From assembly GCF_001693515.2 (NCBI RefSeq), contig NZ_CP042968.1:6386001-6450000 (forward strand): a DNA stretch of 64,000 nt, given 5' to 3'. Source of the stretch: Bradyrhizobium paxllaeri (GTDB taxonomy: Bacteria; Pseudomonadota; Alphaproteobacteria; Rhizobiales; Xanthobacteraceae). Made by a program: the position numbers and the translations under genes. Under the pieces are notes generated by a model. It was not told the DNA's origin and did no database searches. It saw nothing but the letters and a program-made list of their open reading frames with translations. Below, piece after piece: positions 41,574-50,863 of this stretch. Within the stretch, counting starts at the first letter, position 1. The number at the start of each line of letters is the position of its first letter.

Positions 41574-43349
41574 TCACACCAGCGCCTTGCCGCCGGCGAA
41601 AGCTGCGGCCGTTGCTTCGTCAGTCGCTTCCACCGGCAACAGCATTTCGTTGTGCGCCTTGCCGGACGGGATCATCGGGAAGCAGTTTTCCAGCGCCGCA
41701 ACACGGCAATCGAACAGCACCGGGCGCTTGACCTTGATCATCTCCTTCAGCGCGCCGTCGAGATCGCCAGGCTTGACCGCCTGGATGCCAACGCAGCCGA
41801 AGGCGTCCGCGAGCTTGACGAAATCCGGCAGCGCTTCGGAGTACGAATGCGACAGCCGGTTGCCGTGCAGAAGCTGCTGCCACTGCCGCACCATGCCCAT
41901 GTACTGGTTGTTCAGGATGAAGATCTTGATCGGCAGTTCAAACTGAACCGCCGTCGACATTTCCTGCATCGTCATCTGCACCGAGGCGTCGCCGGCGATG
42001 TCGATCACGAGGCTGTCGCGATGCGCGACCTGTACACCGAGCGCGGCCGGCAGGCCGTAGCCCATGGTGCCCAATCCTCCCGACGTCATCCAGCGATGCG
42101 GCTCCTCGAAACCGAAGAACTGCGCGGCCCACATCTGGTGCTGGCCGACCTCGGTCGTGATGTAGGTGTCGTGGCCGCGCGTCGCCTCGAACAGCTTCTG
42201 GATGGCGTATTGCGGCAGGATGACGTCGTTGCTCTTCTTGTAGGCGAGCGAATTGCGCGCCCGCCAGGTAGCGATCTCCTGCCACCAGGTCTTGATGTCA
42301 GGCTTCTTCGCTTCGGCCTTGAACACCTGCAACAGGTCGCCCAGCACGTTGCCGACATCGCCGATGATCGGTACGTCGACACGGATGTTCTTGTTGATCG
42401 AGGATGGATCGATGTCGATGTGGATCTTCTTCGAGCCCGGCGAGAACGCGTCGGTGCGGCCGGTGATGCGGTCGTCGAAGCGCGCGCCGACACACAGCAT
42501 GACGTCGCAACCATGCATCGTCATGTTGGCCTCGTAGGTGCCGTGCATGCCGAGCATGCCGAGCCAGTTCTTGCCCGACGCCGGATAGGCGCCCAGCCCC
42601 ATCAGCGTCGAGGTGATCGGGAATCCGGTGACCTCGACCAGCTCGCGCAGGAGCTTCGACGCCTCGGGCCCGGAATTGATGACGCCGCCGCCGGAATAGA
42701 TCACCGGCCGCTTGGCGGAAGCCAAGAGCGCTACCGCTTTACGGATCTGCGTCGGGTCGCCCTTCACGCGCGGCGTGTAGGAAACGTGCACATCGTCCTT
42801 GCGCGGCGGATGATAGGTACCGGTTGCGAACTGCACGTCCTTGGGGACATCGACCACGACCGGGCCAGGACGGCCTGAACTCGCGACATAGAAGGCTTCG
42901 TGCAGCACTTTTGCGAGATCGTTGACGTCGCGCACCAGCCAGTTGTGCTTGGTGCAGGGACGGGTGATGCCGACGGTGTCGCATTCCTGGAACGCGTCGT
43001 TGCCGATCAAGTGAGTAGGAACTTGCCCGGTGATGCAGACCAGCGGGATCGAATCCATCAGCGCGTCCGTCAGCGGCGTCACCATGTTGGTGGCGCCGGG
43101 GCCCGACGTCACCAGCACGACGCCCGGCTTGCCGGTCGAGCGCGCATAGCCTTCGGCGGCGTGGCCGGCGCCCTGCTCGTGCCGCACCAGGATGTGTTCG
43201 ACCTCGCTCTGCTGGAAAATCTCGTCATAGATCGGAAGCACGGCGCCGCCGGGATAGCCGAAAATGTGCTGGACGCCATGATCGATGAGCGCGCGCACGA
43301 TCATCGCGGCGCCGGTCATCTGATTGGGGTCGTTGCTCTGGTCGGTCAT
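41574..43349 (-). CDS. ilvB: Acetolactate synthase large (catalytic) subunit
   Basis: A 591-residue TPP enzyme that makes acetolactate and acetohydroxybutyrate. The N-terminal TPP domain has the catalytic glutamate region RHEQGAGHAAEGYARSTGKPG and VTSGPGATNM. The FAD-binding central domain is ARFDDRITGR. The C-terminal TPP-binding motif is GDASVQMTMQEMSTAVQFELPIKIFILNNQYMGM. The start at 43349 precedes MTDQSNDPNQMTGA; upstream in-frame residues are leader-derived. An ilvL-type leader peptide and terminator lie 55-170 bp upstream. Confidence 0.97.
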   Translation of the reverse strand: MTDQSNDPNQMTGAAMIVRALIDHGVQHIFGYPGGAVLPIYDEIFQQSEVEHILVRHEQGAGHAAEGYARSTGKPGVVLVTSGPGATNMVTPLTDALMDSIPLVCITGQVPTHLIGNDAFQECDTVGITRPCTKHNWLVRDVNDLAKVLHEAFYVASSGRPGPVVVDVPKDVQFATGTYHPPRKDDVHVSYTPRVKGDPTQIRKAVALLASAKRPVIYSGGGVINSGPEASKLLRELVEVTGFPITSTLMGLGAYPASGKNWLGMLGMHGTYEANMTMHGCDVMLCVGARFDDRITGRTDAFSPGSKKIHIDIDPSSINKNIRVDVPIIGDVGNVLGDLLQVFKAEAKKPDIKTWWQEIATWRARNSLAYKKSNDVILPQYAIQKLFEATRGHDTYITTEVGQHQMWAAQFFGFEEPHRWMTSGGLGTMGYGLPAALGVQVAHRDSLVIDIAGDASVQMTMQEMSTAVQFELPIKIFILNNQYMGMVRQWQQLLHGNRLSHSYSEALPDFVKLADAFGCVGIQAVKPGDLDGALKEMIKVKRPVLFDCRVAALENCFPMIPSGKAHNEMLLPVEATDEATAAAFAGGKALV

Positions 43350-43403
43350 GGTCTGCTCCGGATGCGCTGTTGGCGCGGCTTCTTTCGGTTGTCTGTCCTG
43401 GGA

Positions 43404-43428
43404 AATAAAAAGGGGCCCGAGAGGCCCC
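43404..43428 (-). terminator. Attenuator terminator in the ilvB leader
   Basis: Stem GGGGCC/GGCCCC (43423-43428 / 43412-43417) with a 5-nt loop, followed on the minus strand by TTTTTATTT. A competing pairing, GCACCGCC with GGCGGTGTGC, lies just upstream. The leader peptide's stop codon precedes the terminator by about 30 bp. Confidence 0.8.
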
Positions 43429-43456
43429 ATGCACACCGCCTGAATTTGGGTGGCCG

Positions 43457-43522
43457 CTAGCCACCCCCGGCGGTGCGCCTGGGTACGACGACGATAAGGA
43501 GTTTGGTAATAATATTACGCAT
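43457..43522 (-). CDS. ilvL: ilvB leader peptide (branched-chain attenuation)
   Basis: A 21-residue leader starting MRNIITKLLIVVV, with the run Ile-Ile-(Thr-Lys)-Leu-Leu-Ile-Val-Val-Val near its start, and ending TAGGGG before the stop. All three end products of the pathway are represented. It is followed by alternative hairpins (GGGTGGC/GCCACCC, GCACCGCC/GGCGGTGTGC) and the terminator at 43404-43428. The codon cluster is the strongest evidence. Confidence 0.82.
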   Translation of the reverse strand: MRNIITKLLIVVVPRRTAGGG

Positions 43523-43554
43523 TTTGCGGCTCGGACTTCCCAAAGGTTGCGCGG

Positions 43555-43582
43555 GTTATACCGTCCGGCTCCTGGAAGTCAA
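43555..43582 (-). promoter_or_regulatory. Sigma-70-type promoter of the ilvB leader
   Basis: On the minus strand, TTGACT (43577-43582), a 16-bp spacer and TATAAC (43555-43560). Transcription would start near 43548, about 25 bp before the leader ATG. The boxes closely match consensus. Confidence 0.65.
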
Positions 43583-43686
43583 GGGATGGACGCTTTCGGC
43601 GCGATTTAGGCAGTGTAACCGTGTTCCGGCCATTCGGCGAGGGGGAATTTTGCGCGTGCAGCCATGCGGCGGGGCGTTACTCCGAC

Positions 43687-43781
43687 GTCATTCCGGAATG
43701 GTCCGAAGGACCAGACCCGGAATCTCGAGATTCTCAGGTGCGCAAGTGCGCACCATAGTTCGCTTCGCGCCCCGGAATGAC
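43687..43781. repeat. Palindromic repeat, GTCATTCCGG family; encodes the MiaA C-terminus
   Basis: Bounded by GTCATTCCGGAATGGTCC and CGCCCCGGAATGAC, with the internal hairpins TCTCGAGA and GGTGCGCAAGTGCGCACC. The miaA gene ends inside it at 43734, so the last 16 residues or so of MiaA ([16 protein letters not shown]) are translated repeat. Confidence 0.85.
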
Positions 43782-44696
43782 GGTGCCGACCCACCCCCTC
43801 GCCGCTTCCGGCGTTACCCATTCAAACTCCGGCAGTTGGTGCCGGAACCAGGTGAATTGCCGTTTTGCGTAGTGACGGGTATCGGCGCGGCCGATTTCAG
43901 CGGCCTCTTCGCGCGTGATCTCGCCGCCGAGGTAGCGGATCAAGGCCGGCACGCCATGGGCCTTCATCGCCGGCAGCAAGGGATCGAGTTTTCGCGCAGC
44001 GAGCGCGGCGACTTCTTCCAGCGCACCAGTGTCCAGCATCGCGCCGAACCGCGCATCAATCCGCGCATAAAGCTGGTCGCGTTCGGGCGCGAGGAAAAGT
44101 GCCATGAATTCGCCCGGCGGCAGCAGCGGCGGCAGACCTTCGCGATGCCAGTCGGGCAGCGCGCGGCCGGTCGCCTCGATCACCTCCAGCGCGCGGGCAA
44201 TCCGGGTGCGGTCACGCGGCTTCAGGCGTTCGGCTGACACAGGATCGCGCAGTGCCAACTCTGCATGCAGCGCCTCGACGCCATCGCGCTCCAGCCGGGC
44301 GCGCACGGCTTCGCGCACTTCCGGGGGGATCGCCGGCACCGCGGAGAGGCCGCGCGTCAGCGCCTTGAAGTAGAGGCCGGAGCCGCCAATGAAGATCGGC
44401 AGACGTCTTTCCGCGCGCGCTTCCGCCAGTACCTTTTCGGCATCCGCCACCCAGGCGCCCGCCGAGAAATTGACCGCGGCATCGACATGGCCATAGAGCC
44501 GGTGCGGAACGCGCGCCTCCTCCTCCGTCGGCCGGGCCGTGATGATGCGGAGATCGCGATAGACCTGCATGGAATCGGTGTTGATGACGACGCCGCCGGC
44601 CTTTTGCGCCAATTCGAGCGCCAGGGCCGACTTGCCGCTGGCGGTCGGCCCTGCGATAAGCACGGCCTTGCTCAAACTAAGCTGATGCGCCTGCAT
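43734..44696 (-). CDS. miaA: tRNA dimethylallyltransferase MiaA
   Basis: A 320-residue enzyme adding the isopentenyl group to A37 of tRNAs reading U-starting codons. The P-loop is [16 protein letters not shown] (about 14-29). [22 protein letters not shown] has the catalytic Asp/Thr region, and [36 protein letters not shown] and [11 protein letters not shown] follow as expected. The start at 44696 shares the CATG of the divergent serB start. The native protein appears to end near [14 protein letters not shown]; the remaining residues come from a palindromic repeat. Confidence 0.94.
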   Translation of the reverse strand: MQAHQLSLSKAVLIAGPTASGKSALALELAQKAGGVVINTDSMQVYRDLRIITARPTEEEARVPHRLYGHVDAAVNFSAGAWVADAEKVLAEARAERRLPIFIGGSGLYFKALTRGLSAVPAIPPEVREAVRARLERDGVEALHAELALRDPVSAERLKPRDRTRIARALEVIEATGRALPDWHREGLPPLLPPGEFMALFLAPERDQLYARIDARFGAMLDTGALEEVAALAARKLDPLLPAMKAHGVPALIRYLGGEITREEAAEIGRADTRHYAKRQFTWFRHQLPEFEWVTPEAARGWVGTVIPGREANYGAHLRT

Positions 44697-45597
44697 GTCC
44701 CTCGTCGCCACCCTCATCTGCAACCCGGCCAATCCGGCGCTCGACAGTACCATTGTCGACGGCGCGCTGGCGGTTCTCCCCTCGCCGGGAACGGCGCAAT
44801 GGCTGTTCAACGAGGTCGCAGTCGACATTCCCTTCGACAGCAAGGTCAATAGCCCGGACGACATCAAGGCGATCGAAACCCGCCTGCAACAGGCGCGCGG
44901 CGACCTGCCGATCGACATTGTCGTGCAGCCTGCCGCGACAAGGCGCAAGAAGCTTTTTCTGGCAGACATGGATTCCACCATGATCGGCCAAGAATGCATC
45001 GATGAGCTGGCCGACTTCGCCGGGCTGAAAGCCCACGTCGCCGCCATCACCGAACGCGCCATGCGCGGCGAGATCGAGTTCGAGCCGGCGCTGCGCGAGC
45101 GCGTCGCGCTGTTGAAGGACATGCCGGTCGGCGTGGTCGACGAGGTGCTGGCCAAGCGCATCACGCCGACGCCGGGAGGCCGCGAGCTGGTCATGACCAT
45201 GCGCGCCAACGGCGCTTACACCTGCCTGATCTCGGGCGGCTTCACGCTGTTCACCACTGCGGTGGCGGCAAAAATCGGCTTCCAGGAAAACCGCGCCAAC
45301 GAGCTGAAAGTGCGCGACGGCAAATTCACCGGCGAAATCACTGAACCGATTCTCGGCCGCGCCACCAAGCTCGCGACGTTGATCGAGCTGCGCGAATCCT
45401 TCGACCTCGACGAGATCGACACGCTGGTGACCGGCGACGGCGCCAACGACCTCGGCATGATCCAGGCGGCGGGACTCGGCGTCGCCTATCACGCCAAGCC
45501 GGCGGTTGCGGCTGCCGCCGCCGCGCGGATCGACTACGGCGATCTCACTGCGTTGCTCTATGCGCAGGGCTATCGGCGCGAGGAGTTCGCGGACTAA
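44695..45597 (+). CDS. serB: Phosphoserine phosphatase
   Basis: A 300-residue HAD-family enzyme performing the last step of serine synthesis. An N-terminal regulatory region (1-80) precedes the HAD domain: [23 protein letters not shown] holds the nucleophile Asp, [13 protein letters not shown] the second motif, and [23 protein letters not shown] the Mg site. The cap segment [20 protein letters not shown] is typical. The start ATG (44695-44697) overlaps the miaA start in antisense. The length is usual for alphaproteobacterial SerB. Confidence 0.96.
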   Translation: MSLVATLICNPANPALDSTIVDGALAVLPSPGTAQWLFNEVAVDIPFDSKVNSPDDIKAIETRLQQARGDLPIDIVVQPAATRRKKLFLADMDSTMIGQECIDELADFAGLKAHVAAITERAMRGEIEFEPALRERVALLKDMPVGVVDEVLAKRITPTPGGRELVMTMRANGAYTCLISGGFTLFTTAVAAKIGFQENRANELKVRDGKFTGEITEPILGRATKLATLIELRESFDLDEIDTLVTGDGANDLGMIQAAGLGVAYHAKPAVAAAAAARIDYGDLTALLYAQGYRREEFAD

Positions 45598-45694
45598 TTG
45601 AAAACGGTTCGTTGCTCACGCCAGCAACGTGAACCTATTGCGACGATGAGCAACCTTAAGTAGCTTGCACAAAAGAGCATCTTAAGAGGTCGCA

Positions 45695-46595
45695 ATGAGC
45701 CAACCTAGGACGGTTGATCGTGGCGTTTCACTTATCAAATTCGTACTAGGACTCTTAAGGGCTCACCCGGACGGCATGCGTCCGCGCGATATCTACGCGG
45801 AGATCGAATCAAAGCTCCCGCTGGATGATTTCGACAAGGAGATAATGAAGGGATCGGGGCTGCCGCGGTGGCGCGCCGCGCTGCACTTCCTTTCCGTCGC
45901 GGCAACCAAGGCCGGATTGCTCGTCAAGTCGGACGGACGATGGCGCGTCACGGATGAGGGCCAGAAGTTCGTGACCCTGCCTGACTACGAACTCAAGCGC
46001 CTGATGCGATCCCGTTACCGGGAAGCGCTGGAGCCATCAGAAGAGCAAGATCGACGCCGGAATTGCCAACGCCGTCGATGAAACGCCGCCACCCGATACG
46101 TCGGTCCTGTTCGAGGATGCCAAGGAAAAGGCGCGCGATGAAATCGACACCTATCTCGACACCCTTTCGGGCTACGAGTTTCAGAACCTGGTCGCCGCGC
46201 TGCTGGAAGGGATGGGGTACGCCACCAGCACCGTTTCAAAACCGGGCTCGGATGGCGGGACGGATATCCTGGCCTATATCGATCCGCTGGGCGCGCAGAC
46301 GCCGCATATCCGGGTCCAGGTGAAACACCGCGACCAGACGGCGTCGCGGGAAGATGTCGCAGCGCTTCGCGGCATCATCCGGGGTAACCGCGAAATCGGC
46401 TTGTTCGTTTCTTCCGGCGGCTTCTCACGTGAGGCGCGCCGTGAAGCCGGCAACGGCGCTGTCCACATCGAGCTGGTCGACCTCGACCGCTTTCTCGAAC
46501 TCTGGCTGCAGCACTACAGCAAGATACCCGAAGTGAAGCGGTCGAAGCTGCGCCTCGAGCCGATCCACTTTCTGGCCGTGGTCTCGCTGACGTGA
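45695..46595 (+). pseudogene. mrr: Mrr-like restriction endonuclease, frameshifted
   Basis: Two frames together make one Mrr protein. Frame one (from 45695) encodes the N-terminal winged-helix Mrr_N domain (SLIKFVLGLLRAHPDGMRPRDIYAEIESKL to LKRLMRSRYREALE). Around 46020-46035 it must shift by +1 to continue as RWSHQKSKIDAGIANAVDE and into the Mrr catalytic domain. That domain has LSGYEFQNLVAALLEGMGY, SDGGTDILAY and RVQVKHR, giving the D...QxK nuclease motif. Frame one otherwise stops at 46081. A sequencing error cannot be excluded. Mrr enzymes cut modified DNA. Confidence 0.82.
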
Positions 46596-46597
46596 CC

Positions 46598-46713
46598 GTC
46601 GTCCCTGCGAACGCAGGGACCCATACGCCGCGGCCTAACCGTGACGCGATGGGGCCAGTTACCTTTGCTTCAATCGGCGCGGTGGTTATGGGTCCCTGCG
46701 TTCGCAGGGACGA
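46598..46713. repeat. Palindromic repeat, GTCGTCCCTGCG family
   Basis: GTCGTCCCTGCGAACGCAGG and the mirror CCTGCGTTCGCAGGGACGAC at the ends, with GACCCATA/TATGGGTC inside. It lies between the broken mrr and degP; each arm is itself a hairpin. Confidence 0.85.
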
Positions 46714-46750
46714 CATGGTCGGGCGGAGCAGCCACCACGCTCACACAGCG

Positions 46751-48256
46751 TTACTGCACGCTGAGCGCCACGAAGCGCAATTCGCCCTCGCCGTTCGAGA
46801 CCAGCAGCAGCACCGACTTCTTGCCGTCCTTCTTGAGCTGGTCGACGCGCTTCTTGATGTCGGCGGCATTGGTGACCGCCTCCTGCGCCACCTCGACGAT
46901 GACGTCGCCGGCGGAGAGCCGCTTTTCGGCGGCATCGGAGGAGCCGTCGACACCGGTCACGATGACGCCCTTCACGCTCTCCTTGATCTTGTACTTCGTG
47001 CGCAGGTCCTTGCTCAGCGTGGCAAGATCGAGCCCGAGCGCCTTTTGCGTCACCGGCTTCTCGACGGGGTCTTCCTTGGTCTTGGCGGCGGCCTGCTGCA
47101 CCTTTTCAGTATCCTCGAGGCGGCCGAGCGTGACCTTGCGGGTCTCCTCGTTACCCTTGCGGATGATGACGACGTCGACTTCCTTGCCGACCGCCGTGTC
47201 GGCGACGACGCGGGAAAGATCCTTCGGATCCTTGACGTCCCTGCCGTCGAACTTGACGACGACGTCGCCGGGCTCGATGCCGGCGGGCTTCGCCGGTCCC
47301 TTGTCATCGACGCCGGCCACCAGTGCGCCGCGAGCGGGCTTGATATTGAGGCTTTCGGCGATCTCGTCGGTGACCTGCTGAATGCGCACGCCGAGCCAGC
47401 CACGGCGCAATTCGCCGAACTGCTGCAGCTGATCGACCACGCGGGACACCGTCTTCGACGGCACCGCGAAACCGAGACCGATTGAACCGCCGGTCGGCGA
47501 GATGATCAGCGTGTTGACGCCGACGACTTCGCCTTCGAGGTTGAACAGTGGACCGCCGGAATTGCCGCGGTTGATGGAGGCGTCGGTCTGGATGTAGCTG
47601 TCATACGGTCCCTGGCTGATGTCGCGGTTGCGCGCCGACACGATGCCGGCCGTGACCGAGCCGCCGAGGCTGAAGGGGTTACCGATCGCGATCACCCATT
47701 CGCCGAGCCGCAGCTTGTCGGAATCGCCGAACTTCACCGCAACGATCGGCTTCACCGGCTTGAACTTCAGGACCGCGATGTCGGTCTTCTTGTCGACGCC
47801 GACCAGCTCCGCCTTGATCTTGGTGCCGTCGTTCATGATCACATTGATCTCGTCGGCATCCGCGATGACGTGATTGTTGGTGACGACGACGCCTGCGGCA
47901 TCGATGATGAAGCCGGAGCCGAGCGAATTGGTCTTGCGCGGCGGCTGCATTTCGCCTCGCTCGCCGCCCTTGGGCGATCCGCCACGCCGGTTCTTGAAGA
48001 AATCGTCAAAGAACTCCTCGAACGGCGAGCCCGGCGGCAATTGCGGCATGGCCTCGCGGCCGCCCCCCTTGGCCTCCACGCTTTGCGAGGTCGAGATATT
48101 GACGACGGAGTCGATCACCTTTTCGGCGATGTCAGCGATGCCATCAGGCCCGCGCGCGCTGGCCGGCGCCGACGCCAGCATGCTGGCGGCGCTGAACGAG
48201 ATCGCAATCCCCAGCAGGCGCAGGCGGCTCGTCAAAGCGGGTCTGACACCGGTCAT
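46751..48256 (-). CDS. degP: Do-type periplasmic serine protease (DegP/HtrA)
   Basis: A 501-residue protease and chaperone. The signal peptide (1-34) ends ASAPASA. In the trypsin-like domain, His is in VVTNNHVI, Asp in KKTDIAVLKF and Ser in NRGNSGGPLFNLEGEVVG. Two PDZ domains follow (about 285-375 and 395-500). A Q-linker-like loop with Gly/Pro-rich sequence (GSPKGGERGEMQPPR) precedes the catalytic His. It is the last gene of the thyA-folA-hflKC-DUF2065 series, which suggests a joint envelope protein quality-control role with HflKC. Confidence 0.96.
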   Translation of the reverse strand: MTGVRPALTSRLRLLGIAISFSAASMLASAPASARGPDGIADIAEKVIDSVVNISTSQSVEAKGGGREAMPQLPPGSPFEEFFDDFFKNRRGGSPKGGERGEMQPPRKTNSLGSGFIIDAAGVVVTNNHVIADADEINVIMNDGTKIKAELVGVDKKTDIAVLKFKPVKPIVAVKFGDSDKLRLGEWVIAIGNPFSLGGSVTAGIVSARNRDISQGPYDSYIQTDASINRGNSGGPLFNLEGEVVGVNTLIISPTGGSIGLGFAVPSKTVSRVVDQLQQFGELRRGWLGVRIQQVTDEIAESLNIKPARGALVAGVDDKGPAKPAGIEPGDVVVKFDGRDVKDPKDLSRVVADTAVGKEVDVVIIRKGNEETRKVTLGRLEDTEKVQQAAAKTKEDPVEKPVTQKALGLDLATLSKDLRTKYKIKESVKGVIVTGVDGSSDAAEKRLSAGDVIVEVAQEAVTNAADIKKRVDQLKKDGKKSVLLLVSNGEGELRFVALSVQ

Positions 48257-48411
48257 ATCGGGTTATCTCCAAAAGGGGTCGATTTGGGTCCACACTGCGC
48301 CCGAACGGGTCCGAGGCGCAAGCATCTGCACCTGATATTCCGGCGAAAAACCGGCGCCAGACGGCTCACGATTGCGTTGGTGCCGGAGCTGTTTTTCGGC
48401 CGTTGATTACC

Positions 48412-48510
48412 GTCATTCCGGGGCGCATCGAAGATGCGAACCCGGAATCTCGAGATTCCACAATGTGCAATTGCACATTGGGGTTCACGCTTCGCGTGCC
48501 CCGGAATGAC
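48412..48510. repeat. Palindromic repeat, GTCATTCCGGG family
   Basis: Bounded by GTCATTCCGGGGCGCATCG and GCCCCGGAATGAC, with TCTCGAGA and CAATGTGCAATTGCACATTG inside. It sits between the DUF2065 gene and degP. Confidence 0.87.
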
Positions 48511-48521
48511 GGCGGCTGGAA

Positions 48522-48722
48522 CTACCGCCGCACGAACCAGATCAGCAGCAGACCGACAACCGCCGAAACTATGCCGACGATCCGCAGGATGTTGTCCGGC
48601 GTTGCCAGCGCGCTCTTCATCGCCCGACGCATCCATGCCGGGCTCGCAGCGAACATCAGGCCTTCGAGCACAAAGAGGATGCCCACACCGATGAGGAAGT
48701 CGGCGAACGCTATGGACCTCAT
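48522..48722 (-). CDS. DUF2065 family small membrane protein
   Basis: A 66-residue protein with two transmembrane helices (ADFLIGVGILFVLEGLMFAA, about 7-26, and ILRIVGIVSAVVGLLLIWFV, about 45-64). The PAWMRRAM and PDNILRIVG segments are typical of DUF2065 (YjeT-like), which is commonly found beside hflKC. It probably is an accessory of the HflKC membrane complex; its function is not established. Confidence 0.9.
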   Translation of the reverse strand: MRSIAFADFLIGVGILFVLEGLMFAASPAWMRRAMKSALATPDNILRIVGIVSAVVGLLLIWFVRR

Positions 48723-48821
48723 CGGATGGCATCCCCCCGCTATTCAAGCGCCTTTTGCTTTTATGCCGGCGAAGCGGCCCCTCCGCTTCGCCGTTGACCG
48801 GATATATCCCCGGCCCGAGAT

Positions 48822-49721
48822 TTACTGCTTCGGTGCCGCGGCCGCCGGCGGGTGGCCGGACGGATTGGCAAAGAAGCGGAAGAACTCGGAATCCGGCCGT
48901 AGCAGGAAACGGGTGTCGTTGGAGCGGAGCCCGGTCTCGTAAGCCGACATCGAACGATAGAAGGCGAAGAAATCCGGATCCCGACCATAGGCCTCGGCGA
49001 ACAGCCGGTTGCGCTCGGCGTCACCCGCACCGCGCGTCTGCTCGGCGGTCGAATTGGCCTCCGCAACGATAACGGTCGCCTCGCGATCGGCCTTCGAGCG
49101 GATCTCCTGCGCCTTCTGGCCGCCCTGGGCGCGGAACTCCTGGGCCTCGCGCTCACGCTCGGTCTGCATACGCTTGTAGACCGCTTGGCTGTTCTGTTCC
49201 GGCAGGTCGGCGCGTCGGATACGCACGTCGACCACCTGAATGCCGTACTGGTCGGCCTCCCTGTCGAGTTGCTCGCGGATGCGCGTCATCAAGCCGTCGC
49301 GTTCGTCGCGCACCACATTGATGAAGCTGACCTCGCCAAGCACGCGGCGCAGCGCCGCGTTCAACAGCGTGGTGAGCTGGACGTTGGCGGCCTGGATCGA
49401 GCCGATGCTCTGATAGAAGCGCAGCGGGTTCTTGATCCGGTAGCGGGCGAAGGCGTCGACCACGAGCCGTTTCTGGTCGGAAGCGATGACTTCCTGCGAC
49501 GGATTTTCCAGATCGAGAATGCGCTTGTCGATGTTGATGACAGTATCGATGAACGGCGCCTTGAAGTTCAGGCCCGGCTCGGACACGACGGCCACGGGCC
49601 GGCCGAGCCGGACCACGAGCGCCTGCTGGGTCTGCTGCACCGTGAAGATCGAGCTGTAACCCACGATCACGAGGGCGAACAGCAGGATCAGGCTGACAAT
49701 ACCTGCAACCGGAGACCTCAT
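48822..49721 (-). CDS. hflC: FtsH modulator HflC
   Basis: A 299-residue SPFH/prohibitin protein. An N-terminal membrane anchor (6-25: AGIVSLILLFALVIVGYSSI) precedes the SPFH domain (about 25-200: QQTQQALVVRLGRPVAVVSEPGLNFKAPF and ADQYGIQVVDVRIRRADLPEQ). A charged coiled coil follows (REREAQEFRAQGGQKAQEIRSKADREATVI). With HflK it forms the membrane cage around FtsH. The start overlaps the hflK stop (ATGA). Confidence 0.95.
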   Translation of the reverse strand: MRSPVAGIVSLILLFALVIVGYSSIFTVQQTQQALVVRLGRPVAVVSEPGLNFKAPFIDTVINIDKRILDLENPSQEVIASDQKRLVVDAFARYRIKNPLRFYQSIGSIQAANVQLTTLLNAALRRVLGEVSFINVVRDERDGLMTRIREQLDREADQYGIQVVDVRIRRADLPEQNSQAVYKRMQTEREREAQEFRAQGGQKAQEIRSKADREATVIVAEANSTAEQTRGAGDAERNRLFAEAYGRDPDFFAFYRSMSAYETGLRSNDTRFLLRPDSEFFRFFANPSGHPPAAAAPKQ

Positions 49722-50863
49722 CGCGTGCCTCCGCTCTGCTGCTGACCGGCGGTCGGCGCCGGACGGCGCGGCGTCAATTCGCTGAGCGGCAGATACGGCA
49801 CGAGGCCTTGGCCTTGCCCGTTGTTGCCGCCGTCATAGACCAGCTTCTCGGACCCGCCGAGAATCCGCTCCATCGTCTCCAGGTAAATTCGCTGCCGCGT
49901 CACGTCCTTGGCCTTGTTGTATTCTTCGTACACCTTCGTGAAGCGCGCGCTCTGGCCCTTGGCCTCGGCGATCGCCTGTTCCCTGTAGCCTTCGGCGACC
50001 TGCAGAATCTGCGCAGCGCGGCCGCGCGCGTCGGGCACGACGCGGTTGGCATAGGTCTGCGCCTCGTTCTGCAGGCGCTCGAAGTCGGCGCGCGCAGCCT
50101 GCACATCGCGGAACGCGTCGATCACCTGCGCGGGCGGGTCGACCTTCTGCATCTGCACCTGCGTGATCTGAACGCCGGAGCCGTAGCTATCCAGCGTCTT
50201 CTGCATCAGCTCATGGACGGCCTGCTCGGTCGTGTTGCGCGCGCCGGTGAGGATCGGCTGGATCTGCGAACGCCCGATCACCTCGCGCATCGCGCTTTCG
50301 GCCACGGCCTTCACCGTGCCTTCCGGATTCTGGATGTTGAAGAGGAAATCGCCAACGCCGTTGGGCTTGATCCGCCACAGCACGGTGAAATCGACGTCGA
50401 CGATGTTTTCGTCGCCGGTCAGCATCAGGCTTTCTTCCGGCACGTCCCGCATGGTGCGGCCGCGCCGCGCCGGGTCGTCGATCAGCGACATGCCGACAGA
50501 GAGGGTGGACACGCGCAGCGCCTTCGGCAGCAGCACGGTTTCGATCGGATAGGGCAGATGATAGTTCAGACCGGGCTCCACGGTGCGCACATGCTTGCCG
50601 AAGCGCAGCACCACGCCGAGCTCTTCCGACTGCACGCGGAAGAAGCCCGACAATCCCCAGATCACCAGCGCGCCGGCCAGCACCAGCGCGATGCCCATAC
50701 TGCTGAAATGCCCACCCGGCAGCAGCTGCTGCAGCCTGTCCTGGCCGCGCCGCAGAAGGTCCTCCAGATCAGGCGGCCTCGGCCCGACCGACTGCGGTCC
50801 ACCGCCCCACGGTCCTTTGGGACCCTGACCCCAGGGGCCCCCGCCTTGATTCTTCCACGGCAT
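49718..50863 (-). CDS. hflK: FtsH modulator HflK
   Basis: A 381-residue protein. A Gly/Pro-rich cytoplasmic N-terminus (MPWKNQGGGPWGQGPKGPW, 1-45) precedes a membrane helix (about 54-76), then an SPFH domain (SEELGVVLRFGKHVRTVEPGLNYHLPYPIE...GVQITQVQMQKVDPP) and a coiled coil. The start at 50863 is chosen at the conserved MPWKNQ; upstream frame is not conserved-looking. Precedes hflC; translation is coupled. Confidence 0.95.
   Translation of the reverse strand: MPWKNQGGGPWGQGPKGPWGGGPQSVGPRPPDLEDLLRRGQDRLQQLLPGGHFSSMGIALVLAGALVIWGLSGFFRVQSEELGVVLRFGKHVRTVEPGLNYHLPYPIETVLLPKALRVSTLSVGMSLIDDPARRGRTMRDVPEESLMLTGDENIVDVDFTVLWRIKPNGVGDFLFNIQNPEGTVKAVAESAMREVIGRSQIQPILTGARNTTEQAVHELMQKTLDSYGSGVQITQVQMQKVDPPAQVIDAFRDVQAARADFERLQNEAQTYANRVVPDARGRAAQILQVAEGYREQAIAEAKGQSARFTKVYEEYNKAKDVTRQRIYLETMERILGGSEKLVYDGGNNGQGQGLVPYLPLSELTPRRPAPTAGQQQSGGTR

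Noticed and set aside
45695..46595. Programmed frameshifting in mrr
   Set aside because: No slippery heptamer or downstream pseudoknot is evident at 46015-46040; a mutation or sequencing error is simpler.
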